Source of the DNA: Demequina globuliformis
GTDB lineage: Bacteria > Actinomycetota > Actinomycetes > Actinomycetales > Demequinaceae
Assembly: GCF_000975155.1 (NCBI RefSeq)
Contig: NZ_BBRG01000003.1
Location: 62,001-126,000, forward strand
DNA: 64,000 nt
Reading direction: 5' to 3'
Shown: piece after piece, positions 54,239 through 63,632 of the stretch
Position numbering within the stretch: position 1 is the first letter of the stretch
Layout: each line of letters starts with the position of its first letter
Program-made: the position numbers and the translations under genes
The notes under the pieces: generated by a model
The model's input: only the letters and a program-made list of their open reading frames with translations
What the model was told of the DNA's origin: nothing
The model's database searches: none

Positions 54239-57200
54239 TGACCACGACAGAACCCACCGATGCCGGCATCGCCGGAAACTTCTTGGTGAGTGCCGGCCGG
54301 TTTCTCCACCGCGGCGAGGTCTCCGACGACTTGCGGACGGTCACGCTTGAGGGCGGCCGAGACGCAGACGTCTTCTACCGCGACCGGTGGAGCCACGACA
54401 AAATTGTGCGCTCGACGCACGGCGTCAATTGCACCGGCTCCTGTTCGTGGAAGGTGTACGTCAAAGACGGCGTCATCACGTGGGAAACGCAGCAGACCGA
54501 CTACCCCACGACCGGGCCCGACAGCCCCGAGTACGAACCGCGGGGGTGCCCACGCGGTGCGGCCTTTAGTTGGTACACGTATTCGCCCACCCGGGTGAAG
54601 TACCCGTACATCCGGTCGGCCCTCCTGGAGGCCTACCGCGCCAAGAAGGTGGACCACCCCGACCCCGTCGACGCCTGGGCGGCCTTGCAAGACGACGACA
54701 TCGCACGCCGGGGATATCAGCGTGCGCGCGGCAAGGGCGGCATGGTGCGCGCCTCGTGGAAGGAAGTAAAAGAGATCGCGGCCGCCGCACACGTCCATAC
54801 GGCCAAGCGACACGGCCCTGACCGCATCTTCGGCTTCTCACCCATCCCTGCAATGTCGATGGCGTCCCACGCCGCGGGAAGTCGCTTCATTTCGCTGATG
54901 GGCGGCTCCATGTTGTCGTTCTACGACTGGTACTGCGATCTCCCCATCGCGTCCCCTCAGGTGTTCGGCGACCAGACCGATGTGCCCGAGTCTGCCGACT
55001 GGTACAACGCGAGCTACCTGATCATGTGGGGAGCCAACGTCCCCGTGACGCGCACCCCCGACGCGCATTTCATGACCGAGGCGCGCTACCGCGGGCAGAA
55101 GGTCGTCACGGTCTCCCCCGACTACGCGGACAACACCAAGTTTGCAGACGAGTGGCTCAATCCCCACCCGGGGACGGATGGCGCCATGGCTATGGCGATG
55201 GGCCACGTCATCCTCAAGGAGTTCTTCGTTGAGCGGCAGGTCCCGCGCTTTGTCGACTACGTCAAGCGCTACTCGGACCTGCCCTTTTTGGTGTCGCTGC
55301 GTGAACACGACGGTGCGTGGGTTCCAGACAAGTTCGTGACTGCCGCGGACCTCGGGGATACCAGCGAAAACGCAGCCTTCAAAACCGTCCTCATTGACGG
55401 GACCACCGGACAACTCACGGTCCCGAACGGCACGCTCGGCGATCGATTTGGGCAGCAGGGCGAGGGCAAGTGGAACCTCGACCTGGAGGGAATCGACCCC
55501 GCCCTTTCGCTGTACGGAGCGACCGGCACCGACACCCTTGAGGTCCTCCTCCCGCGCTTCGACGTCAACCAAGACGAGGGCGAGGGCGGGACCGCGCACC
55601 GCCGCGGCGTCCCCGCGGGTGCCTTGGACACAGCATCGGGACAGCGGCGTGTCACGACGGTCTACGACCTCATGCTCGCGCAATACGGGGTTGGCAGGGA
55701 GGGCCTCCCCGGCGACTGGCCGGAGGGGTACGACGACCCCGCGCCGTACACGCCGGCCTGGCAGGAGGAAGTGACCGGGGTGAAAGCGTCGCTCGTCGAG
55801 CGGGTGGGTCGAGAATTCGCGGAAAACGCGGAGCAGTCAGGCGGGCGGTCAATGATCATTCTGGGTGCCGGCACCAATCACTGGTATCACTCGGACGAGA
55901 CCTATCGCACATTTCTGACCCTTATCACCCTGACCGGCTGCCAAGGTGTGAATGGCGGCGGCTGGGCGCACTACGTTGGCCAAGAGAAGTGCCGACCCGT
56001 GACAGGGTGGGCGACGCTCGCCAATGCGCTTGACTGGTCGCGGCCCCCGCGGCACATGATCACGACGGCATGGGCCTACCAGAACACCAACCAGTGGAAG
56101 TACGACGCGCTGGGCCCGGAGGCCATTGCCTCCCCCCTGGGCAAGGGGATGTTTAAGGGCAAGTCGATGATCGGCACCCTTGCTCAGTCCGCACGGTCCG
56201 GATGGATGCCCTCCTACCCCACGCTCAATGTGAACTCCCTCGACCTCGGGGATGCAATCAAGGCTTCTGGACAAAGTGCCGGCGACTACTTGGGCCCCAA
56301 ACTCAAGTCTGGAGAGATCGCCTTTGCGGTGGAGGACCCTGATGCCGAGCAGAACTGGCCGCGAGTCCTCACGGTCTGGCGCGCCAATCTGCTGGGTAGC
56401 TCTGCGAAGGGAAACGAGTACTTTCTTCGCCACCTTCTAGGAACCGACCACGCCGTCGATGCCGACCACACCGCGCCAGACAAGCGGACCCCAGACGTCG
56501 TGTGGCGCGACGATCCTGACGGAGGCAAACTCGACCTCCTCATTGACATCGACTACCGCATGACGAGCACGGGCGTGTTCTCAGACATCGTGCTGCCCGC
56601 CGCGACGTGGTACGAGAAGCACGACTTGTCGTCGACCGACATGCACCCGTTCGTCCACGCGTTCACACCTGCCATCGCCCCTCCGTGGGAGACCAAGAGC
56701 GACTACGACACTTTCCAAGAACTTGGGCGTGAAGTGAGCCGGCTGGCCGTGGGCCACCTCGACACGCGCACCGACCTCGTGTGTGCGCCTCTCCAGCACG
56801 ACACGCCGGACGCGATGGCCGTACCCGGCGGCGTGGTGCGGGACTGGAAGGACGAGGGCACCGAGGTGATTCCCGGGGTCACAGCCCCCAAGTTCGTGCT
56901 CGTCGAGCGCGACTACACGGCGATCGGGGACAAGATGAGTTCCATCGGCCCCCTCATCGAGAAACTCGGGACCGCGACCAAGGGCGTGAAGTTCAATCAA
57001 GCGCCCGAGGTCGAGCTCCTCGGCCGCATCAACGGCGTCATCGCGGACGGACCCATGGCAGGCCGTCCGTCAATCACCACCGCCCAGGAAGCCTGCGAGA
57101 TGATCCTCGCCTTGTCCGGCACCACCAATGGCCGTGTGGCGGTCGAGGGTTTCCGGGACATGGAAAAGCGCACGGGCCAGCGCCTGGCGGACCTCGCGGA

Positions 57201-57942
57201 GGACCACGAGGGCAAGCGCATTACGTTCGCCGACACCCAGTCGCGACCGGTGCCTGTCATTACGTCGCCCGAATGGTCCGGCTCCGAACACGGTGGGCGC
57301 CGGTACACCGCGTTCGCGATCAACGTTGAGCGACTCAAGCCATGGCATACGCTCACGGGTCGCCAGCAGTTCTTCCTCGATCACGACTGGATCAGCGAGG
57401 TGGGAGAACAACTGCCGACCTACCGGCCGCCACTGAACATGGCGCGCATCTCCCAGGATGGACCACAGGCCGACGGCGCGGCAGTGGCGGTGCGGTACCT
57501 CACTCCTCACTCGAAGTGGTCCATTCACTCGAACTACCAGGACAACCAGTACATGCTGTCGTTGTCGCGCGGCGGACCCGACGTATGGATGAGTCCGCAA
57601 GACGCGGAGGCGATTGGCGTCAAGGACAACGACTGGATCGAGGCCTACAACCGCAACGGCGTGGTTGCGGCACGAGCAGTCGTCTCCCACCGCATGCCCC
57701 AGGGCACTGTGTACATGTACCACGCCAAAGATCGCCTGGTCGACGTGCCGCTCACCGAGCGCAGCGGCAAGCGCGGAGGCATCCACAACTCACTCACTCG
57801 CCTGATCCTCAAGCCCACGCACCTGATCGGCGGCTACGCGCAGTTCTCCTTCGCCTTCAATTACTACGGGCCCACGGGCAATCAGCGGGACGAAGTAACG
57901 CTCATCCGCCGTCGTTCCAACCAGGAGGTGCAGTACCGATGA
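54238..57942 (+). CDS. narG: Respiratory nitrate reductase alpha subunit
   Basis: A 1234-residue molybdopterin enzyme that reduces nitrate to nitrite on the cytoplasmic side. The FS0 cluster ligands are His61, Cys65, Cys69 and Cys104 (HGVNCTGSCSWK, EPRGCPRG). The Mo ligand is Asp234 in FYDWYCDLPIASP. It also has VPVTRTPDAHFMTEARYRGQ, a long conserved stretch. Length equals that of NarG. The ATG overlaps the regulator stop. Its stop overlaps narH (ATGA). Confidence 0.97.
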   Translation: MTTTEPTDAGIAGNFLVSAGRFLHRGEVSDDLRTVTLEGGRDADVFYRDRWSHDKIVRSTHGVNCTGSCSWKVYVKDGVITWETQQTDYPTTGPDSPEYEPRGCPRGAAFSWYTYSPTRVKYPYIRSALLEAYRAKKVDHPDPVDAWAALQDDDIARRGYQRARGKGGMVRASWKEVKEIAAAAHVHTAKRHGPDRIFGFSPIPAMSMASHAAGSRFISLMGGSMLSFYDWYCDLPIASPQVFGDQTDVPESADWYNASYLIMWGANVPVTRTPDAHFMTEARYRGQKVVTVSPDYADNTKFADEWLNPHPGTDGAMAMAMGHVILKEFFVERQVPRFVDYVKRYSDLPFLVSLREHDGAWVPDKFVTAADLGDTSENAAFKTVLIDGTTGQLTVPNGTLGDRFGQQGEGKWNLDLEGIDPALSLYGATGTDTLEVLLPRFDVNQDEGEGGTAHRRGVPAGALDTASGQRRVTTVYDLMLAQYGVGREGLPGDWPEGYDDPAPYTPAWQEEVTGVKASLVERVGREFAENAEQSGGRSMIILGAGTNHWYHSDETYRTFLTLITLTGCQGVNGGGWAHYVGQEKCRPVTGWATLANALDWSRPPRHMITTAWAYQNTNQWKYDALGPEAIASPLGKGMFKGKSMIGTLAQSARSGWMPSYPTLNVNSLDLGDAIKASGQSAGDYLGPKLKSGEIAFAVEDPDAEQNWPRVLTVWRANLLGSSAKGNEYFLRHLLGTDHAVDADHTAPDKRTPDVVWRDDPDGGKLDLLIDIDYRMTSTGVFSDIVLPAATWYEKHDLSSTDMHPFVHAFTPAIAPPWETKSDYDTFQELGREVSRLAVGHLDTRTDLVCAPLQHDTPDAMAVPGGVVRDWKDEGTEVIPGVTAPKFVLVERDYTAIGDKMSSIGPLIEKLGTATKGVKFNQAPEVELLGRINGVIADGPMAGRPSITTAQEACEMILALSGTTNGRVAVEGFRDMEKRTGQRLADLAEDHEGKRITFADTQSRPVPVITSPEWSGSEHGGRRYTAFAINVERLKPWHTLTGRQQFFLDHDWISEVGEQLPTYRPPLNMARISQDGPQADGAAVAVRYLTPHSKWSIHSNYQDNQYMLSLSRGGPDVWMSPQDAEAIGVKDNDWIEAYNRNGVVAARAVVSHRMPQGTVYMYHAKDRLVDVPLTERSGKRGGIHNSLTRLILKPTHLIGGYAQFSFAFNYYGPTGNQRDEVTLIRRRSNQEVQYR

Positions 57943-59582
57943 AGGTCATGGCTCAAGTCGGCATGGTGATGAACCTCGACAAATGCATTGGCTGCCACAC
58001 CTGCTCCGTCACGTGCAAGCAGGCGTGGACCAATCGTGACGGCGTTGAGTACGTCTGGTTCAACAACGTGGAGACGCGCCCTGGCCTGGGGTACCCACGC
58101 GCCTATCAAGATCAAGAAAAGTGGAAGGGCGGCTGGGAGCTCACCAAGCGAGGGAAGCTCAAGCTCAAGCAAGGTGGGCGCATCAAGCGCCTGGCCACCA
58201 TCTTTTCGAACCCCCTCCTGCCGGAGGTCAAGGACTATTACGAGCCTTGGACGTACGACTACGACACGCTCCTGAACTCTCCCTCGACCGAGCACACTCC
58301 CGTCGCGACTCCCCGATCTGCGATCTCCGGCGAATCCATGAAGATCCAGTGGTCGGCGAACTGGGACGACAACCTGGGCGGCGCACCCGAGTACGCCCCG
58401 CAAGACCCGGTCGTGAAGAAAATCAAGGACGATGTCACGGACCGCATCAAGTTCGAGTTCGAGCAGGCGTTCATGTTTTACCTCCCGCGTATCTGCGAAC
58501 ACTGCTTGAACCCCTCCTGTGTGTCGTCGTGCCCGTCGGGAGCGATGTACAAGCGGGAGGAAGACGGCATTGTGCTCGTCGACCAAGACGCGTGCCGCGG
58601 CTGGCGCCAGTGCGTGACCGGGTGTCCGTACAAGAAGGTCTACTTCAATCACAACACCGGAAAGGCCGAGAAGTGCACCATGTGCTACCCGCGCATCGAG
58701 GCCGGCCAGCCAACCGTGTGCTCGGAAACATGCGTGGGGCGCCTTCGGTACCTGGGCCTGTTCCTGTACGACGCTGACAGGGTCACGGCAGCGGCCTCAA
58801 CGCCAAACGAGCAGGATCTCTATGAGGCCCAGCTGGACCTGATCTTGGACCCCCACGACCCGGCCGTGATCGCACAAGCCCGCAGGGACGGGATCCAAGA
58901 GGATTGGCTGGAGGCGGCCAAGAAGTCCCCCGTGTACACGCTCGCGAAGGAGTACCGGGTAGCGCTCCCGTTCCATCCCGAGTACCGCACTATGCCGATG
59001 GTCTGGTACATCCCACCGCTCTCGCCGGTCGTTGACGCATTGCGCGAGACGGGCAACGACGCCGAAGACGCCGACAACCTGTTCGGTGCGTTGCGCTCGC
59101 TTCGCATCCCCGTCGAGTACCTCGCCGAGCTCTTCACTGCAGGCGATGTCGCGCCCGTCTTGCGCAGCCTCGACACGCTGTCGGCCATGCGCGCCTACAT
59201 GCGGGACAAGAACATCGGCAACGACACGGATGACACGATTCCGGCGCGGGTGGGGCTGTCGGAGGCCCAGATGCTTGCGCTGTACCGCCTACTCGCGGTC
59301 GCGAAGTACGAGGACCGCTACGTGATTCCACCCGCGCACGCCGAGGTCGCTGCTGACCTCGACGAGATGGGCTGCGCGCTGGACGGAGAAGGCGGTCCGG
59401 GCCAGTTCGCGGCACCACCTCCGCCGCAGCGCGTGAGTGCCGAGAGTTTCCACATGCTCAAGGCCGTCAGAGACGAGCAGCGGTATGGCGCGGCCGTGAC
59501 CTCTGCGACGACGGATTTGCCCCACTGGAACGGCAAAGGGGTCGCTCTGGGGATGCCAAAGGTGAGGAAGAGCGATGACTGA
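57939..59582 (+). CDS. narH: Respiratory nitrate reductase beta subunit
   Basis: A 547-residue iron-sulfur protein carrying electrons to NarG. Cluster ligands: CIGCHTCSVTCK (Cys16, 19, 22, 26), CEHCLNPSCVSSCP, CRGWRQCVTGCPYKK (the Trp marks the 3Fe-4S site), and CTMCYPRIEAGQPTVCSETC. The C-terminus extends normally. The ATG at 57939 overlaps the narG stop; the longer frame is the shadow of narG. It is followed by narJ with an 8-nt overlap. Confidence 0.97.
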   Translation: MKVMAQVGMVMNLDKCIGCHTCSVTCKQAWTNRDGVEYVWFNNVETRPGLGYPRAYQDQEKWKGGWELTKRGKLKLKQGGRIKRLATIFSNPLLPEVKDYYEPWTYDYDTLLNSPSTEHTPVATPRSAISGESMKIQWSANWDDNLGGAPEYAPQDPVVKKIKDDVTDRIKFEFEQAFMFYLPRICEHCLNPSCVSSCPSGAMYKREEDGIVLVDQDACRGWRQCVTGCPYKKVYFNHNTGKAEKCTMCYPRIEAGQPTVCSETCVGRLRYLGLFLYDADRVTAAASTPNEQDLYEAQLDLILDPHDPAVIAQARRDGIQEDWLEAAKKSPVYTLAKEYRVALPFHPEYRTMPMVWYIPPLSPVVDALRETGNDAEDADNLFGALRSLRIPVEYLAELFTAGDVAPVLRSLDTLSAMRAYMRDKNIGNDTDDTIPARVGLSEAQMLALYRLLAVAKYEDRYVIPPAHAEVAADLDEMGCALDGEGGPGQFAAPPPPQRVSAESFHMLKAVRDEQRYGAAVTSATTDLPHWNGKGVALGMPKVRKSDD

Positions 59583-60204
59583 GAACATTGCAGCGGCACG
59601 GCTCGCAGCAGCGTGGCTCCTGTGCTACCCCGATGACGACCTGTGGGAGCGCCTCGATGAGATCGAGGCCGTGTGCCGCCAGGCGCCCACAGCCGTCAGC
59701 GGTCCCTTGCTCACGTTCATCGCGCACCTGCGGGCCGAGGGCCTTGGGCCAGTTCAACGCCACTACGTGTCCACCATCGACACCAAACGCCGCGCGTGCC
59801 CGTACCTGAGCTATTGGACCGACGGCGATACCCGCAACCGGGGCTTAGCGTTGCTGCGTTTCAAGCAGGCCTACCTCAGACACGGGTGGGAGCTTGGCCC
59901 GGAAGAACTGCCCGATCACCTCGCGGTGGTACTTGAGTTCACCGCACGCGGCGACCAACTGACGGGTGAGGCCCTGCTGGTGGAGCATCGAGTGTCGATC
60001 GGCCTGTTCCGCGAGGCACTCGACAAGTACCACTCGCCCTACGCCTCCGTCGTTGATGCCATGCTCGCCACCCTTCCACCCATCACGGACGAGATCCGCG
60101 AGCGTATGCAGTCTCTCGCCAGGATGGGCGCTCCTCAAGAGACCGTCGGACTCGACCCGTTCTCGCAGACACTGGCGCTCGAACCGTCTGGAGGCCGCCG
60201 ATGA
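59575..60204 (+). CDS. narJ: Nitrate reductase assembly chaperone
   Basis: A 209-residue TorD-like chaperone that holds NarG until its cofactor is in place. It has LAAAWLLCYPDDDLWERLDE, the helical core with VSTIDTKRRACPYLSYWTDG and GDTRNRGLALLRFKQAY, and PDHLAVVLEF. It overlaps narH by 8 nt and narI by ATGA, so the four genes are a single translational block. Confidence 0.95.
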   Translation: MTENIAAARLAAAWLLCYPDDDLWERLDEIEAVCRQAPTAVSGPLLTFIAHLRAEGLGPVQRHYVSTIDTKRRACPYLSYWTDGDTRNRGLALLRFKQAYLRHGWELGPEELPDHLAVVLEFTARGDQLTGEALLVEHRVSIGLFREALDKYHSPYASVVDAMLATLPPITDEIRERMQSLARMGAPQETVGLDPFSQTLALEPSGGRR

Positions 60205-60971
60205 TTCTCGCCGACGTCGCCGCGACCGAACCGTCTGCGGCCATGGAGATTTTGTGGATCGCTCTGCCCTACGTGGTGATGGCGACCATGATTACGGGCC
60301 TGATCTGGCGTTACCGCTACGACAAGTTCGGGTGGACCACTCGGTCAAGCCAGTTGTATGAGAAATCCATTCTGCGCATCGCGTCGCCGCTGTTTCATTA
60401 CGGCATCCTCGCGGTCATCGCAGGGCATTTCCTTGGCCTCATGATTCCCGAGTCGTGGACCGAGGCGCTCGGGATCTCTGAACACACGTATCACACCCTC
60501 ACGGTGCCTCTGTCGTTGACCGCGGGCGCATGCACCATCGTGGGCTTCGCCCTCCTGATCTACAGGCGACGCACCGTCACGCGGGTCCTCGAACGCACCT
60601 CCACCGGCGACAAGATCATGTACGTGTTCCTGGGTCTTGCCATCGTGCTGGGCGTGTTGGTGTCCTGGTACGCGTCCGGCATCTTTGGCGAGGGCCACAA
60701 TTACCGCGAAGACGTCGCGGTGTGGTTCCGATCAGTCCTGGTTTTCCAGCCCAATGGGGCCATCATGGCTGCCGCGCCGTTGCCGTTCCAACTGCACGCC
60801 ATCGCTGGGATGCTGCTGTTCGCGATCTGGCCATTCACGCGTCTGGTCCACGTGTTCTCCGTGCCGCTGCAATACCTTGCGCGTCCATATGTGGTCTATC
60901 GCAAGCGCGAACCGCACCCCACAGGATCGCGCGCACCGCGCCGGGGGTGGGAACCATCGCGGCGCGACTGA
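60201..60971 (+). CDS. narI: Respiratory nitrate reductase gamma subunit
   Basis: A 256-residue membrane cytochrome b that oxidises menaquinol. Five helices are visible (near 17-35, 64-83, 97-117, 135-155 and 185-208). Heme ligand histidines appear in ASPLFHYGILAVIAGHFLGL and FQLHAIAGMLLFAIWPFTRL with VHVFS. The N-terminus is slightly longer than in E. coli. It ends with a basic tail (PRRGWEPSRRD). Confidence 0.95.
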   Translation: MILADVAATEPSAAMEILWIALPYVVMATMITGLIWRYRYDKFGWTTRSSQLYEKSILRIASPLFHYGILAVIAGHFLGLMIPESWTEALGISEHTYHTLTVPLSLTAGACTIVGFALLIYRRRTVTRVLERTSTGDKIMYVFLGLAIVLGVLVSWYASGIFGEGHNYREDVAVWFRSVLVFQPNGAIMAAAPLPFQLHAIAGMLLFAIWPFTRLVHVFSVPLQYLARPYVVYRKREPHPTGSRAPRRGWEPSRRD

Positions 60972-61049
60972 GCGGCGACGCACTCGCGCCGGGGAGGCGA
61001 CGGACGATTCCTCTCGCCCCAGTTGGCGCGCGCCCACTACTGTGGCGCC

Positions 61050-61571
61050 ATGGGCTATCCGCGTTCACTCCTTGCTCCCGACGAAGAGGTCGTCGTCGAC
61101 CGTCATCCTCACTGGAAAGCACTCTTCTGGCCCGTCGTGGTGTCTGTGCTCGCGATCGCCGCCGTGGGCGCGCTGTGGTGGTGGGTCAGCGGCACCGAGT
61201 GGAGCGACGGTACTCGCACGTGGATAGGGGTCGTTGCAGGAGTGCTCTGTGCGGCACTAGTGGGGTGGCTCGCCGTCGCTCCGTGGATCCGCTGGCGCAC
61301 CACGCACTTCGTCATTACCGACCGCCGTGTCATCTTCCGCACGGGCGTCTTCACCAAGACGGGGATCGACATCCCGTTGCAACGCATCAACACCGTGCAG
61401 TTCCGCCACGGACTCGTGGATCGCATGTTCCGCACTGGCACGCTCATCATCGAGTCCGCATCAGACGACCCGCTCGAGTTCGACGACATTCCGAACGTCG
61501 AGAAGGTCCACTCACTGCTGTACAACGAGGTCTTCGATTCGATCGAGGACGACGGCGACCGGAACCGCTGA
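61050..61571 (+). CDS. PH-domain (bPH2) membrane protein
   Basis: A 173-residue membrane protein. Two helices (near 28-48 and 60-85) precede a YdbS-like bPH2 domain: HFVITDRRVIFRTGVFTKTG, PLQRINTVQFRHGLVDRMFR, TLIIESASDDPLEFDDIP. The function is unknown; such proteins are often next to envelope genes. The ATG at 61050 was taken over one nine codons upstream. It is placed between narI and mogA, with a gap on each side, and has no clear link to nitrate. Confidence 0.82.
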   Translation: MGYPRSLLAPDEEVVVDRHPHWKALFWPVVVSVLAIAAVGALWWWVSGTEWSDGTRTWIGVVAGVLCAALVGWLAVAPWIRWRTTHFVITDRRVIFRTGVFTKTGIDIPLQRINTVQFRHGLVDRMFRTGTLIIESASDDPLEFDDIPNVEKVHSLLYNEVFDSIEDDGDRNR

Positions 61572-61672
61572 GCGCCACTTCACAGGGACGCCGCTGCCGC
61601 TGCGAGTTTTGCGCAACACGGCCGGTAGACACCCGTCCTACACTGGCGGCACCGTCGAGGGCAGGAGGGCCG

Positions 61673-62170
61673 ATGCCGGATACACCTCAGTTTGACGTCA
61701 CGGTGATCACGGTGTCGGACAGGCGCGCGGCTGGCGCCGCGGAGGACACCACCGGACCCATGATCGCGGCGGCGATGAGCGAATGGGCGGCTTCGGTCGC
61801 CTCCGTCGTGGTGCCCGACGGCATCGAGTCCGTGCGACGGGCGATCTCCGCTGCGGTGGAGGCAGGTAGCGACGTGGTGATTACGACCGGCGGGACCGGG
61901 GTCAGCCCCCGCGACGTCACGCCGGAGGCCACGGCGCCCCTCTTGGCGCAGCTGCTGGACGGCATCCCCGAACTGATCCGGCGCGAGGGCCACTCGCACT
62001 CCCCGTACGCGGCCCTCAGCCGCGGACTTGCTGGGGTGACCGCTGCCCCTGAGCGCGCAGTCGTCGTCAATCTTCCCGGCTCGGTCGGTGGCGCACGCGA
62101 CGGCATGACCGTGCTTGTGCCGCTGCTGCCGCACCTGGTCGCCCAGGTGCGCGGATCGGATCACCAATGA
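61673..62170 (+). CDS. Molybdenum cofactor protein MogA/MoaB
   Basis: A 165-residue protein that adenylylates molybdopterin before Mo insertion. It has VITVSDRRAAGAAEDTTGPM, VVITTGGTGVSPRDVTPEAT (the nucleotide site) and VVVNLPGSVGGARDGMTVL. The name MogA versus MoaB is not certain from sequence alone. The ATG at 61673 has AGGAGGG upstream. The stop overlaps the start of moaE (ATGA). Confidence 0.9.
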   Translation: MPDTPQFDVTVITVSDRRAAGAAEDTTGPMIAAAMSEWAASVASVVVPDGIESVRRAISAAVEAGSDVVITTGGTGVSPRDVTPEATAPLLAQLLDGIPELIRREGHSHSPYAALSRGLAGVTAAPERAVVVNLPGSVGGARDGMTVLVPLLPHLVAQVRGSDHQ

Positions 62171-62595
62171 GCGGCCCCACAACGACATGGACGAGCGTGA
62201 GCGAGACGCCCCTGAGCCTCGACGCGCACGTGGAGGCGGTGGCCACGCCAGCCGACGGTGCCGTGGCGACGTTCGTGGGCCGCGTGCGCAACCACGATCC
62301 CTCGGTCACCGGCGAGGTCACTGCGTTGGACTACAGCGCACACCCCGACGCAGCCACGGTGATTGACACCATTACGCGCCAACTCACCACCGACACTGTG
62401 CGGGTCGTGGTGACTCACCGCCTTGGCTTATTGCACGTGGGCGACGTCGCGATCATCGCCGCCGCCGCAGCGCCTCACCGTGCCGAGGCCTTCGAGGCGT
62501 GCCGCGACGTGGTCGAGCGAGTCAAAGCGGAAGCCCCCATCTGGAAGCGCGAATTCCTCGCGGACGGCTCCCACACGTGGGTAGGACTGACATGA
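62167..62595 (+). CDS. moaE: Molybdopterin synthase large subunit
   Basis: A 142-residue protein that turns precursor Z to molybdopterin with MoaD. The fold is marked by GAVATFVGRVRNHDPS, VTALDYSAHPDAA, RLGLLHVGDVAIIAAAAAPH, and the active site VKAEAPIWKREFLADGSHTW with the two lysines. moaD is not adjacent. It overlaps mogA and moaA by ATGA. Confidence 0.94.
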   Translation: MSGPTTTWTSVSETPLSLDAHVEAVATPADGAVATFVGRVRNHDPSVTGEVTALDYSAHPDAATVIDTITRQLTTDTVRVVVTHRLGLLHVGDVAIIAAAAAPHRAEAFEACRDVVERVKAEAPIWKREFLADGSHTWVGLT

Positions 62596-63593
62596 CACAT
62601 CCCGGCCTCACCGACCGCTTTGGGCGCGTCCACCGTGACCTGCGTATCTCGCTCACCGACCGGTGTTCGTTGCGGTGCACCTATTGCATGCCGGCGGAGG
62701 GCGTCCCGTGGCTCCAGCGCGACACCATGTTGTCCACCGATGAGATTGTCCGCGTCGCACGCGTCGCGGTCGAGATGGGAATCACCGAGATTCGCCTGAC
62801 AGGCGGCGAGCCCCTGCTCAGGGCCGATGTCGTGGATGTCGTCGACAGGCTCGCGCACCTGGAGGGACCGCTGGGTCGCCCGGAAGTGTCGCTGACGACG
62901 AACGCTCTGCGGCTTCCTGCCCTCGCGGACGCTTTGCACGACGCGGGCCTGGCACGCGTCAACATCTCGCTAGATACGCTGCGCCGCGATCGCTTTCACG
63001 CACTCACCCGGCGCGACAAGCTGACCGAGACACTTGCCGGCATTGCCGCGGCCGACGCCGCCGGCCTGGCGCCAGTGAAGATCAATGCGGTCGCCATGCG
63101 AGGCGTCAACGACGACGAGGTCGTTGACCTCACCCAGTTCTGCGTCGACCGCGGGTACCAGATGCGGTTCATTGAGCAAATGCCGCTGGACGCCGGGCAC
63201 ACGTGGGATCGGCACCAGATGGTGACGGGCGAGGAGATCCTCGCGCAATTGCGCCGGCGATGGCGGCTCACGGAGCGTGGGGACCGCGGCGCAGCCCCGG
63301 CCCAGGTGTGGGACATTGACGACGGACCCTCCTCGGTGGGCGTCATCGCTTCCGTGACCGCACCCTTTTGTGGCACATGTGACCGCGTGCGCCTCACCGC
63401 CGACGGCCAGCTTCGCGCCTGTCTCTTTGCCCGCCAAGAGTCTGACATTCGCGCGCTTGTGCGCGGTGACGCCGACGACGAGGCGATCGCGGCGGCGGTG
63501 GCGGCATGCCTGCAACTCAAACGCCCGGGGCATGACATTGACGATCCCGGCTTTTTGCAGCCCGACCGCCCCATGAGCGCAATCGGAGGATAG
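62592..63593 (+). CDS. moaA: GTP 3',8-cyclase
   Basis: A 333-residue radical SAM enzyme that makes the first intermediate of the molybdenum cofactor from GTP. The N-terminal cluster is in TDRCSLRCTYCMPAEG. Further motifs are EIRLTGGEPLLRADVVD and RVNISLDTL. The C-terminal cluster has CGTCDRVRLTADGQLRACLF, and the essential Gly-Gly tail is present (MSAIGG). ATG 62592 overlaps the moaE stop. It ends the coupled mogA-moaE-moaA run. Confidence 0.96.
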   Translation: MTHPGLTDRFGRVHRDLRISLTDRCSLRCTYCMPAEGVPWLQRDTMLSTDEIVRVARVAVEMGITEIRLTGGEPLLRADVVDVVDRLAHLEGPLGRPEVSLTTNALRLPALADALHDAGLARVNISLDTLRRDRFHALTRRDKLTETLAGIAAADAAGLAPVKINAVAMRGVNDDEVVDLTQFCVDRGYQMRFIEQMPLDAGHTWDRHQMVTGEEILAQLRRRWRLTERGDRGAAPAQVWDIDDGPSSVGVIASVTAPFCGTCDRVRLTADGQLRACLFARQESDIRALVRGDADDEAIAAAVAACLQLKRPGHDIDDPGFLQPDRPMSAIGG

Positions 63594-63603
63594 CCTCGCC
63601 CTC

Positions 63604-63625
63604 GCCGCACATGCGGCGATATGCT
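63604..63625 (+). promoter_or_regulatory. Palindrome and -10 element before the modE-like gene
   Basis: cgccgcacatgcggcg (63604-63619) is a 6-bp palindrome with a 4-nt centre; it is followed at once by tatgct (63620-63625), a -10-like hexamer, 7 nt before the ATG. No ribosome site is visible, so a leaderless message controlled at the palindrome is likely. Confidence 0.5.
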
Positions 63626-63632
63626 TGCGTAC

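Noticed and set aside
60530-61672. A long upstream extension of the MogA/MoaB frame
   Set aside because: It runs through narI and the PH-domain gene; the family start and a good ribosome site are at 61673.
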